A stretch of DNA of 64,000 nucleotides from Carex sylvatica (lineage: Eukaryota; Streptophyta; Magnoliopsida; Poales; Cyperaceae): assembly GCA_964058845.1 (NCBI GenBank), contig CAXKVR010000463.1, positions 1 to 64,000 of the forward strand. The letters are read 5' to 3'. The position numbers and the translations under genes were made by a program. A model generated the notes under the pieces. The model saw only the letters and a list, made by a program, of their open reading frames with translations. It did not search any database and was not told where the DNA came from. Shown one piece after another: positions 37,749-48,707 of this stretch (position 1 is the stretch's first letter; every line of letters starts with the position of its first letter).

Positions 37749-38498
37749 CTAGGTTATATTTTTATTTTCTAACATATAATTTTAGAGAGAAAAAACTTCT
37801 TCTTTGACCTCCGTTTTTTTTTTCCCCAAACGCTGAGCTTGCTCAACTTCATTTTTTAGTTTTTTTTTCGAACAACTTGCAAACACAAACCGGCTACTGT
37901 GAATATTTGACGTCTAATAAGTTTGGTATTTTTTAATGATGTCGGGAAAAAGGGAACTTTTTTCAAACATCTGAGCATAATTAAACAGAAAAATAAATTT
38001 AACTAAAAATATTTAATAAATACAAGAAATTAATTAAATGGAAAATCAAATAGGAAATGATTATTAATTAACCAAACACATATAATAATATAAAAAATTA
38101 ATTATACAAGCATAATTAAATTAACAACACTTAATTTTAATTTATTAAGCTAGTTTTAATCTGATATGTACAACAAATATAATTCGAATCAGTCCTTAGT
38201 ATTAATATACTTCATATAGTTTGAGTTTAGCATTACATATTCTAAAAAAAAAATGTAAAAAGAAAATGACCAATTTCCTAACAAATTTCTCATGTATTTG
38301 TCGAACACCTACATTCGAAATTTTCTAATAGATTAAAAGACCTTGAGAATTCACAAATTGATATTCTCATTCCCATATTAAAAAATTCCTATTCCTACAA
38401 AAATTTCCATTACCAAACATGCCCTTACAATTTGTTGTTAGATACTGAATGGTCTGAAATAAAACGTTGTATAAAAAATATTTAATTTGTTTAGATAT
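37749..38498. other. Intergenic, no gene seen
   Basis: AT-rich sequence between the LINE tail and the MITE at 38508. No domain-bearing frame. Confidence 0.6.
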
Positions 38499-38507
38499 AT
38501 TTATCTA

Positions 38508-38915
38508 GAGTAGGGTTAAAATGTCATATTAGTTTCATGCTCCATCATGCCTCAAAATCGTTATCTCTATTTTTAAATTTAAACAGTCGATTCAAACCAC
38601 TTAATATGATCTTCATATTAAAATGTGCTTGGATGCACAATTTTATATTTTTTGAAATTTTATTACTATTTTTTAAGATAGGTACAAAATCATTGTTTTT
38701 AGAAGTTTATGAACCATTAAAAAATAGTGATTTTGTAACCTTTTCTAAACAATTAGTAAAAAAATTATAAAATATATAAAATTTGTTATTCAAACACATT
38801 TTAGTATGAAGATCATGTTAAAGGGTTTAGATCGATTATTTAGACTTTGTAAATAGAGATAATGATGTTGGAACATACTCGAGCACAAAACCAATGAAAT
38901 ATTTTAACCCTACTC
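38508..38915. mobile_element. GAGTAG foldback MITE, copy 1
   Basis: 408 bp, ends GAGTAGGGTTAAAAT in inverted orientation, arms pairing over about 130 bp. A perfect 9-bp duplication ATTTATCTA flanks it (38499-38507 and 38916-38924), a Mutator-type length. The 77-codon open frame at 38537-38770 lies inside and is not coding by any recognisable domain. Confidence 0.88.
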
Positions 38916-39485
38916 ATTTATCTAGTTAGTTGCTTATATTGATGAACCATTTAACATAATCTGAACCATTCAACATTGATGAATCATTTCATTTTCGATT
39001 ATGTTGAATGGTATTTTAACCCAATAAATGGTAATTTTTTTGAAAGCTTGGTAGTGGCTTGGTGATTTTTCGTTTTTAAATTAATGGTCTGATTGACTGA
39101 TTGACATAGGAAACAAATATGTTGCAATTCGAATTAGATGAACAGTACTATGAAATCCCTGCTTTTTCAAATCCAACTGTTAATTTATTTTGAGATGCAT
39201 GCAAAAAAACCTGACATTTTTAAAAATACCCAAAAAAAAAAACAAATTATTAAAAATAACAGGGTTGGAGCCGAATTTTTAAAAATGCCCTGACCGCCCC
39301 ATTTATTGGCGGTTAGGAATTTTAATTCCTAACCGCCCCATTTTTCGGCGGTCCGATATTTTTTTTTTTTTTAATTTTTTTTCCGGACCGCCCAGAAATT
39401 CGGCGGTCAGAGAATTTTTTTTTTTTTATTTTTTTAAATTTTTTTTTTAAATTTTTTTTTTTAAAAATTTTTTTTTTTTTTTTTT

Positions 39486-39985
39486 ACAAATCTGGTTAAC
39501 ATAGCAAAACATCTTCAAAAATCGTGAAAATTGACCGACATGCAGTTTTGATATCGTCGAAAATGACTGTGAAGTTTCATACAAAATATCCGAACAGGTA
39601 TTGAGATATCGGCTCTCAAAAATTGTCCGAACTGCTGAATATTTCATTCTGAGCCCAACTTTGCACATCTGGTTAACATAGCAAAACACCTTCAAAAATC
39701 GTAAAAATTGACCGACATGCAGTCTTGACATCGTCGAAAAGGACTGTGAAGTTTCATACAAAATCTCCGAACAGGTATTGAGATATCGGCTCTAAAAAAT
39801 TGCCCGAACTGCTGAATATTTCATTATGAGCCCAAATTTGCACATCTGGTTAACATAGCAAAACACCTTCAAAAATCGTGAAAATTGACCGACATGCAGT
39901 CTTGACCTCATAGAATAGGAATGTGAAGTTTCATACAAAATCTCCGAATAAGTCTTGAGATATCGGCTCTCAAAAATTATCACTA
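39486..39985 (-). repeat. 177-bp repeat array, left (about 3 units)
   Basis: The GGTTAAC landmark recurs at 39494, 39671 and 39848. Read on the minus strand the units keep an open frame, because 177 is 59 codons. No known domain. Confidence 0.9.
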
Positions 39986-39994
39986 CTGCTGAAA

Positions 39995-40862
39995 CTTCAC
40001 ATTCCTGTTGGAGATTTTTGAGAGCCGATATCTCACGACCTGTTCGGAGATTTTGTATGAAACTTCACATTCTTGTTCTATGATGTCAAGACTGCATGTG
40101 GGTCAATTTTTACGATTTTTGAAAGTGTTTTGCTATGTTAACCAGATGTGCAAATTTGGGCTCAGAATGAAATATTCAGCAGTTCGGGCAATTTTTGAGA
40201 GCCGATATCTTAATACCTGTTCGGAGATTTTGTATGAAACTTCACAGTCCTTTTCGACGATGTCAAAACTGCATGTCGGTCAATTTTCATGATTTTTGAA
40301 GGTGTTTTGCTGTGTTAACCAGATGTGCAAATTTGGGCTCAGAATGAAATATTCAGCAGTTCGGGCAATTTTTTAGAGCCGATATCGCAATACCTGTTCG
40401 GAGATTTTGTATGAAACTTCACAGTCCTTTTCGACGATGTCAAGACTGCATGTCGGTCAATTTTCATGATTTTTGAAGGTGTTTTGCTGTGTTAACCAGA
40501 TGTGCAAATTTGGGCTCAGAATGAAATATTCAGCAGTTCGGGCAATATTTTAGAGCCGATATCGCAATACCTGTTCGGAGATTTTGTATGAAACTTCACA
40601 GTCCTTTTCGACGATGTCAAGACTGCATGTCGGTCAATTTTCATGATTTTTGAAGGTGTTTTGTTATGTTAACCAGATGTGCAAATTTGGGCTCAGAATG
40701 AAATATTCAGCAGTTCGGGCAATTTTTGAGAGCCGATATCTCAATACCTGTTCGGATATTTTGTATGAAACTTCACAGTCATTTTCGACGATGTCAAGAC
40801 TGCATGTCGGTCAATTTTCACGATTTTTGAAGATGTTTTGCTATGTTAACCAGATTTGCAAA
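39995..40862 (+). repeat. 177-bp repeat array, right (about 5 units, inverted)
   Basis: The GTTAACC landmark ends at 40143, 40320, 40497, 40674 and 40851, exactly 177 bp apart. Units of this array are very similar to each other and to the reverse complement of the left array. Confidence 0.9.
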
Positions 40863-41169
40863 AAAAAATAATAATAAATAAATAAAAAAAAACTTAAAAA
40901 AAAAATTTTTTTAAAAAAATTAAAAAAAAAAAAAAAAAAAAATTCTCTGACCGCCGAATTTTTGGGCGGTCCGGAAAAAAATTTTAAAAAAAAAAAAAAA
41001 ATTCTCGGACTGCCGAAAAATGGGGCGGTTAGGAATTTTAATTCCTAACCGCCAATAAATGAGGCGGTCAGGGCATTTTTAAAAATTCGGCTCCAATCCT
41101 GTTATTTTTAATAATTTGTTTTTTTTTTTGGATATTTTTAAAAATGTCGGCAAAAAAACTAACTGTTTA

Positions 41170-41744
41170 GAGATGCGTACACAGAAAAAGTTGAACGGTT
41201 AAATTTAAAAAAATAGAAATTTTAGAATACTGTTTATCCAATTCGGATTGCAGCGGATTTCATTCCGATTGACATAACCACTTGCGTCTTCGCTGCACCA
41301 AGATCTTTTTTGTGCTACACTTTCCAAAAAATCACTTACTCATTAAGGTTGGATTTTGTTTTGATCATCATGACAAACGCAGAGAAGAAATGAAAAGGCT
41401 CTGTTTTGGCACTATATCCTATGTTGTTATATTAAATTCAATTTCTTTTGGTCATAAAAAAGCGCGCCCAGCAGGGAGAAACCGAAACGACTCTCTTTTA
41501 ATAAAAGATTGTCAGTGAAAATCATGCATCCTGTATAAGAACATGAACTAGAATCTTGTATTAAATAGAGTTGCGAATGAATTTAATCCATTTTGTTTTA
41601 CCAAAATATGAATGAAAAATTACAATACCGACTAAGAAATTAGCAATGCACCACCTCGACCCTACTAGTTACTACACTTTCCAATTTTCATTATATCCAT
41701 CTTCTTCTTCTTTTTTTTCTGATGATGAAATCTAAAGTAGCGGC
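41170..41744. other. Spacer with two promoter-like repeat modules
   Basis: No gene is seen. Modules at about 41375-41423 (GAGAAGAAATGAAAAGGCTC) and 41457-41500 (GCGCGCCCAGCAGGGAGAAA) resemble modules beyond foldback element 3 in the leader of the downstream gene. Confidence 0.5.
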
Positions 41745-43434
41745 CCGACATTTTTATTTTTATCCAAAAAAAAAAATTATTTTATTAAAAAAAAATTTAA
41801 AAATACTCAAGTCGTGGAAATTTTCCACGGTTCCAATTTTTTTTTTTTTTACATAAACAGAAATTTGTATTTACTTTTTATTTTTTTAATAAAAATATTA
41901 GAAATGTTGGATATATTTTTTTGAAAATAGATGGAATACAATACAATTTGATTTATTAGAAAGACTGTAACAAATAATCCGATCAATATTTTTCAGGCCG
42001 AATTTTTCGCGGCTGTAAGAAAAATTAATATATTTCATTATGTGTTCTTGTAAAAAAATAAAAATGCATGAATTCTGAGTTATTGATCCCGGTTCAAAAG
42101 TCACTTCTAGGTAATATAAAAATTATTGTGATCCTTCTAGTACATTTAATTTATAAAAAATTGTATCTATTTTGAGAATTTTTTTTGAATAACAATAATT
42201 AAATAACTTAAAGTTTTTATTTTATTTTTAAATAGATACAACTTTTTATAAATTAAATGTACTAGAAGGATCACAATAATTTCTATATTACTTAGAAGTG
42301 ACTTTTGAACCGGGATCATTAACTCAGAATCGAAGCATTTTTATTTTTTTTACAAGAACACATAATGAAATATATTAATTTTTCTTACAGCCGCGAAAAA
42401 TTCGGCCTGCAAAATATTGATCGGGTTATTTCTTACAGTCTTTCTAATAAATCAAATTTTATTGTATTCCATCTATTTTCAAAGAAATATATCCAACATT
42501 TCTAATATTTTCATAAAAAAAAAAGTAAATACAAATTTCTACTTTTTGTAAAAAAAAAATAATAATAATAATAAAAAAAAAATAACCGGTTTTAATTTTA
42601 TTTTTTTTACAAAAAACAGAAATTTGTATTTACTTTTTATTTTTTTATGAAAATATTAGAAATGTTGGATATATTTCTTTGAAAATAGATGGAATACAAT
42701 ATAATTTGATTTATTAGAAAGACTGTAACAAATAATCCGATCAATATTTTTCAGGCCGGATTTTTCGCGGCTGTAAGAAAAAATTAATATATTTCATTAT
42801 GTGTTATTATAAAAAAATAAAAATGCATGGATTCTGAGTTATTGATCCCGGTTCAAAAGTCACTTCTAGGTAATATAGAAATTATTGTGATACTTCTAGT
42901 ATATTTAATTTATAAAAAGTTGTATCTATTTAAAAATAAAATAAAAACTTTAAGTTATTTAATGATTGTTATTCAAAAAAAATTCTCAAAATAGATACAA
43001 TTTTTTATAAATTAAATGTACTAGAAGGATCACAATAATTTCTATATTACCTAGAAGTGACCTTTGAACCGGGATCAATAACTCAGAATTCATGCATTTT
43101 TATTTTTTTACAAGAACACATAATGAAATATATTAATTTTTCTTACAATCACGAAAAATCCGGCCTGAAAAATATTGATCGGATTATTTGTTACAGTCTT
43201 TCTAATAAATCAAATTGTATTTTATTCCATCTATTTTCAAAAAAATATATCCAACATTTCTAATATTTTCATTAAAAAATAAAAAGTAAATACAAATTTC
43301 TGTTGTAAAAAAAAAAAAAAAAAAATTGGAACCGTGAAAAATTTCCACGGCTTGAGTATTTTTAAAATTATTTTTAAATTTTGGTTATTTGTAATAAAAT
43401 AATTTTTTTTTTTTGGTAAAAATAAAAATGTCGG
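41745..43434. mobile_element. Foldback element 3 (double palindrome)
   Basis: The termini CCGACATTTTTATTTTTA are inverted, next to a palindromic box GTCGTGGAAATTTTCCACGG near 41811. Two long palindromes fill it, about 41850-42540 and 42590-43310, so a unit of about 340 bp occurs four times in alternating orientation. The AGTGACTTTTGAACCGGGAT landmark marks unit ends. The flanks (AGTAGCGGC and GCGATCGGC) do not form a convincing duplication. No transposase is present. Confidence 0.82.
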
Positions 43435-43465
43435 GCGATCGGCTTTTGATATATGTTTTTTTTTA

Positions 43466-43702
43466 ATACTAAAGAAGCACACCCAAAAGTGGAGAAAACG
43501 AAGAGACTGTTCTCGTAGGCTTCATCACCTAGAAGCGAGAGAGAGAGAATTTATAAATTACTCAGTGATAAAGAAACGCGCGCACAGTGGAGAAGCCGAA
43601 AGGACTCTGTTTTTGAACCTATATTTATAGGAAGGTGATATATAGGTGAACGCCTCTCAAACCTCTTCATAGAAACTGAAGAGAGAAAGAAAGGGAGCAA
43701 AT
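43466..43702 (+). promoter_or_regulatory. Promoter/leader of the helicase-HAD gene with repeated modules
   Basis: Two similar modules (about 43471-43512 and 43570-43630) share GTGGAGAA, CGAA and GACT words. TATATTTATAGG at about 43620 is a plausible TATA box, about 80 bp before the ATG. Related modules lie on the other side of foldback element 3. Confidence 0.5.
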
Positions 43703-46700
43703 ATGGCTCATCAAACACCATCGCTAACAAATAAGGATGAAGTCGATTTTGCTAAGGAGGTAGCTAATTTGAGAATAAATGAGGTATGGCAGAGACGTAT
43801 TACAATAATGGGTTTTTTTTTTTTTTTTTTACATTATTATTCTCAATGCTAACTGTTAAGTGAGATTTCTGCATGCTTTTGATAGGATTTGGGGACTTCG
43901 GAGGCATCTCTAGAAAAGAAGGTGGCTAATATTGAATTTGTATGGGTTGATTTATGAACAATGATTCGTTTTTCATCCCTCATTTCGGTTAACATTCAAA
44001 TTCAGTTTAGTTGTAATTTGTAAACTACTTTGTATGAATTAAGCTAAGATCCACATGGTGGTGGTACGCTTGTTTGAATGTACTTTGCTTGTTTGCTTTA
44101 ATTAAATTGCATAGTTATAAATATTATATATGGTTGTGTTTCAGGGAAACGATGTTCCATTGCCATGGACTACTTTGGAAGCATCTTCTTTCCCTCAGGA
44201 ATATATCACAAATGTGTGCTTTTGCAACTTTTTATTTTGTTACATTCTATTCCTTACTTTAAGCAGATGGCACTAATAATTACATAATAGGGTGACCTCG
44301 AGGGGTGGACCTAGGATTTTCATTAGGAGGGCCAAAAAAATATTGAATCGGATTTAAATAGTTTATCAGATTTAAACTCATTAACTAATTGAATACTTGA
44401 TAAAAAAAAATAATGTTTTGACTTATATTTTATATATTTTACAATAATCCTTTGACTTATAACTACTTATGCTTTAACTTATAATTCTAATTACCAAACA
44501 TAAATCAAGAAATTTATTTTGATTTTAACATTAAATTTAATCCGAATTACAAATCAAACATTCAGAGAGGTGCAAAAAAATTTTGAGAGAGAGACAAAGT
44601 CGATCGGTACTAATAGATCACCACTAAAACTCAAAATCCAGGGGGACAGTGGTGACCTCATCACATTTGTTTGCTTTATTAGCTTATGCTTAAACTTGTG
44701 TGCTGCTATGCCTTTGTACATTCATACTAGATTTGTTTCTTTCATACCTAAATTTATTCAAGTGACAAGCTGGGTTGAAACATTCTAATTTTGAGTATTC
44801 CAATCCCCTGAAATTTCTTGTGGATTCATAGGTAATTGTCAACCTAGAAAATATGGTTGTTTTGCAGCTGTACAAAGCAGGTATTGAGAAGCCGACACCA
44901 ATACAAGCACAATCATGGCCATTAGCAATGCAGGGAAGGGACATCATAGCAGTTGCTAAGAGTGGGTCTGGTAGAAAACTAGGGTTTCTCATCCCAGGTT
45001 TCATCCATGCTAGGCGTCTCCCCAAATACCCCAACAGAGACCCCACGGTGCTTGTGCTGTGCCCGACTGATGTTATTACAGCCAAGGTTCTGATCGAGGC
45101 AATCATTTTCGGGGAACCTTCTGGGATAAAAATAAAAGTACTTATTGCGTTATCAAGATTATTCATTGTCATACTTTTGTGAACATCATGATCCAAATTA
45201 ATTATAATTATAGTTAGTAAATTGAATAAACTGATTGTAATTGAAATTGAAAACAGGGCTTTGATGGATTGGTATTGAAGGGGCAGCAGAAGCTGGAGGG
45301 AGAGCCAGATGTAGTGGTGATGACGATGAGGTGTTTGGTCGACATTTTGGATATTGTAAAAAACAGCCTGAAATATGTTGAGTACCTGGTTTTGTATGAG
45401 GCCGATCTCTTACTCAAAGCGAGTGTTGAGCCCGAGATCCAAAAAATTCTTCAGTACCTCCCATCAAAACATCGCCAGACCCTTGTGTTTACCACCACCT
45501 GGCCAAAAGAGGCAAGAGATATTACCTCCATACTCCTCCATGATCCTGTCATGATCAGTGTCGGCAACACAACGGGAAGTGTTGAACCTGAGAGCATTAA
45601 AGACTTAGAAAGTTTATTTGGTGCCAGTAATGCCCTTATTCCCCGAGAATTGATGACTCCTGACAAGAAGAAACTTCTTGTTCTTGACATAAATGGGATA
45701 CTTGCTGATGTTGTCATGTTGGATTCTAGGTATTCACAACAGGAACATATAATGATTAGCGGAAAATCTGGTAAGATTTTCTTATTTCTGATGCTGAAAA
45801 ATTTGGGAAAAGACAAACATATTGAATTGATGCTAGCTCTTTTTTTTTTCTTTGGTTAGTTTTCAAGAGGCCCTTCTGTACTGATTTTCTGCAATTTTGT
45901 TTCACAAACTTTGAAGTCGGAATTTGGTCATCAAGAAACAAGTATTTTCTCCAAAATATTTTTTTTACGTATTTTCTTCATTCGGTTATGTTTGTTAAAG
46001 CTGTAGATTGTTTACTATTGTTTTCTTTACAGGAATAATCTACAAAAAGCTGTCAATTATCTTCTTGGAGATTTGAAAAATAAGCTACTGTTTTGTTGGG
46101 TACAAAACCTTCAACTTTCTTCTCTCTTTTTTTGAAAAACTTGACAGTGGCATTAAACCTTCAACATTGTTCAATCACACATTCTGCATGTTTTTTTCTT
46201 CATTTGTATTGATATTATTGGTTTTTCTTCTTTTAAAGGTGATATGGTTGTTTTTTATTTTTCCTCTAATACTTGCATATAAACAGGACCAATCTAAATG
46301 CACAATTCCAAACTTGAAAAGTAAAGAAAACCGGAACAAGCCCGTGTTTTTCAAGGAATTACAAAAATTGTGGGACAAGGAAGAACCAGGTTTGCCATGG
46401 AAGAGGGGGCGATTTACAAAAACTAATACTCTTCTTGTGGATGATTCTCCTTACAAGGCCTTGCTCAATCCCGTACGTTACTATTTTTTTTTTTTTTTAA
46501 CACTTTCTTAGGGTTTATTAATTGCCAACATTATTCATTTTATTTACACCGTTTTCGATTAGTTAATGATGAGGAAATTTGTGTCTTTCAGTGTGATACG
46601 AACATATGCAAAAAAAAATATTCACATCGTTACAATTTTACTTTTAAAAATTTTCTTTTTGGTTATTAATTTTAATACTTGTCTTGATTTCTACTGCAGC

Positions 46701-47545
46701 TATTCACAGCGATTTTCCCAAATCCTTACAGTTTCAAGAACAAAGAGGACAAATCCTTGGGTTAGTTTGTTATTTATGTTTCCTCCATTCTTTCAATTTG
46801 AAAAATCGAGCAGACAAATCTAATAACTTAGTAACTAAATAACCATTTTAGTGCTACTAAAGTACAAGTTTAATCAGATAATGGTCTTATGATACAACTA
46901 CAAGAGTAGAACTATGGCGTTCTTAAGTTCAGCAAACCCCTTGATGAACTCAAGTCTAAAACCCATCAAATTGACTTCAAATGACGAATCTGAACAATTG
47001 AAACCTGCTTACCTTATGAGTGATGCATCTATATGTCAAAAAATTAAATATTCAAATTAATTTAGTATAAAATCAAGCCGTCAAAATTAAAAGGTTAATC
47101 AATTAATTTTAATGCATTCATTTTTTGAATATTTTTTGACCACTTGACTCTATGAAAAATTAATTTCATTTTTTTTTTTTTACATATCGATGCATCACTA
47201 GTAAAGTAGACGGGTTTCAACGGTTCAGATTCGTCATTTAAAGCCGATTCGATGGATGTTAGACTTGAGTTCACCAAGAAACTTGGTGAACTTAAGAACA
47301 CCCTAGTTCTACTCTAACTACAATACTATTTATGCAAAGAGTAGGATTAATTAATGTACTTTAATCAAACTTACTCTGTGGAATATATGATAACCTGTGC
47401 AGGTGTAGGAGGAGCCCTCAGGATGTATTTGGAACTAGTAGGTAGAGCTGAGGATGTGCAGTGCTTTGTGAAAGACAACCCGTTTGGACAACCCGCCATA
47501 ACAGAATCACATCCGGACTGGGAATATTACATCCCGGCGATGTAA
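43703..47545 (+). CDS. Degenerate DEAD-box helicase domain fused to FCP1-like HAD phosphatase
   Basis: Ten exons give one intact 508-aa frame: 43703-43783, 43886-43939, 44145-44213, 44868-45137, 45257-45770, 45860-45941, 46033-46099, 46287-46472, 46700-46760, 47403-47545, all GT-AG. Residues about 50-290 align with the RecA1 domain of DEAD-box RNA helicases: the Q motif AGIEKPTPIQAQSW is kept, but motif I is AKSGSGRK (98-105), DEAD is YEAD (205-208), SAT is TTT (237-239) and TPGR is TMRC. The RecA2 domain is absent. From about residue 297 an FCP1/NIF-type HAD domain follows: LDINGIL with nucleophile D302 but Asn at the second acidic position, IWSSR (351-355) and LLVDDSP (VDD at 430-432). I infer a pseudo-helicase module, perhaps an RNA- or protein-binding arm, joined to a phosphatase-like domain. 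Intron 3 and intron 9 each carry a MITE. Transcript evidence is needed to show that it is one mRNA. Confidence 0.8.
44300..44651 (+). mobile_element. GGGGYGGATCC MITE, copy 2 (in intron 3)
   Basis: It begins GAGGGGTGGACCTAGG and ends near CAGGGGGACAGTG. A perfect 8-bp duplication GTGACCTC lies at 44292-44299 and 44652-44659, indicating hAT-type transposition. Copies also occur at 27974, 50628 and 63020. Confidence 0.9.
46904..47314. mobile_element. GAGTAG foldback MITE, copy 2 (in intron 9)
   Basis: The ends GAGTAGAACTA are inverted and the arms pair over about 150 bp. Flanks CAACTACAA/TAACTACAA (8 of 9) lie at 46895-46903 and 47315-47323. It has the same terminal word and duplication length as the element at 38508-38915. 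It lies in the last intron of the helicase-HAD gene. Confidence 0.82.
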
Positions 47546-48306
47546 ACCTTGAGATATTCTAGATTTCAAAATTATATTAAATTGTGCCATGCTGTTTCTA
47601 TTTTAGTTTATGTTAGACTTCAAATTGCTTTGTTTTCTTTTGTGGCAAAAGGAGCTTGGTTAGTTATATATAGTTGGTTGTTGTTTATTATATATAGATT
47701 TCTTTGTCATAGTTGCAAAACTAATTATGACATGCCCTTTGAATATATAATCTAAATCTCAGAAAAAATTTCGAAAATCCCACAGCTCGAGCTGACGGTT
47801 TAATTTTAAATTGAGCTGTCGAATCTCGTGTGAATCGTGAATTTTTTAGTTGATTGTTTTAAGCAAAAATTAAAAGAGGGCCATTAGCAGTTTTTTTAAT
47901 ATATATTTACTAATTCAAAAAGTTTATAAAAATAATGTATGTTTTACAAAAAAAATATTCTAAGAAACAGTGATAACAGTATAGGATTCTTTAGTTTTAT
48001 ATATTTTGTTAATCATGTCCCAGAAAATTTGAAAATTAAAAGACTTCCTTTTAGGTCCATTGTCTATTTTTAAAAATAACTTAGTGCTACGATTATTTAA
48101 ATTTTCAAATTTTCGCTGACATGAATATAAAAATGAATGAAAAAAACATAAAGAAACCCTAGCATTGTTGAATTTGTATCCTCTGCACTAATGGAACGTG
48201 CGTTAATAGATTTGGACCGTTCGATTCAGATCTGCAGTAATATTAAAGGGCCCTGTGCGCTATAGGCATGGGCCGGATTGGCTCTGATCCTGACAGCTGA
48301 GATGCA
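47546..48306. other. Intergenic, no gene seen
   Basis: It includes the 3' flank of the fusion gene. A single TATCCTCTGCACTAATGG near 48177 resembles one end of the MITE at 4678-4896. Confidence 0.55.
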
Positions 48307-48567
48307 TTGATAGTTCCCTCTTTATCAAAGAAAACAAGTGCGAATCGGCAGAGTGTTGATGGAGGAGAAGGTAGAGGATTTGTTAGAGGTGTAGTCACCT
48401 ACATGATTACTGATAAACTTGAGGTTGAACCTATATCTGCTATATATACAATGACACTCATAAACAAGTTTGGTATGAACAAGGGTGCAATTGATTTGGT
48501 TGAGAAGGTGGTTCATTTGGGAATGAACCAGGTATCACTCACTGATCAGAACAAAATTAATCAGTAA
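48307..48567 (+). pseudogene. DUF674 gene fragment
   Basis: An open stretch reads GFVRGVVTYMITDKLEVEP, then IDLVEKVVHLGMNQ, matching the characteristic core of the plant DUF674 family (VKGVVTYMI.DDL, then EEKVVEVGMDE). Family proteins usually exceed 400 aa and start well upstream; here only about 75 residues remain. It is cut off before the GDSL gene's 3' end. Function is unknown for the family. Confidence 0.7.
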
Positions 48568-48707
48568 TTTTATAATTATTATTTTAATTATTATTATAAT
48601 TATTATTCTTTTTTCATTTTCCTATGAATAAAAATTTCAGTACCAACATATACCATATAATAGTTTCTAGTAATTTCTGAAAACAAAACAATTTCTGACT
48701 CTACTCA

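Larger units (their letters stand above)
39211..41150. mobile_element. Foldback element 2 with 177-bp repeat arrays
   Basis: The termini C(T/C)GACATTTTTAAAAAT are inverted, followed by TIRs of about 240 bp containing palindromic GC boxes (GACCGCC, CCTAACCGCC, GGCGGTC). A 9-bp duplication CAAAAAAAC lies at 39202-39210 and 41151-41159. Inside are about three 177-bp units (39486-39985) facing about five inverted units (39995-40862). The repeat phase is exact: the GGTTAAC landmark recurs every 177 bp. No transposase is seen. It is nested inside an older inverted repeat (39120-39195 and 41165-41265). Confidence 0.88.

Noticed and set aside
39447..40871. Open frames through the 177-bp repeats as a repeat protein gene
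   Set aside because: The frame stays open because the period is a multiple of three; it occurs on both strands of a palindromic element, has no signal or domain, and ends in homopolymer tracts.
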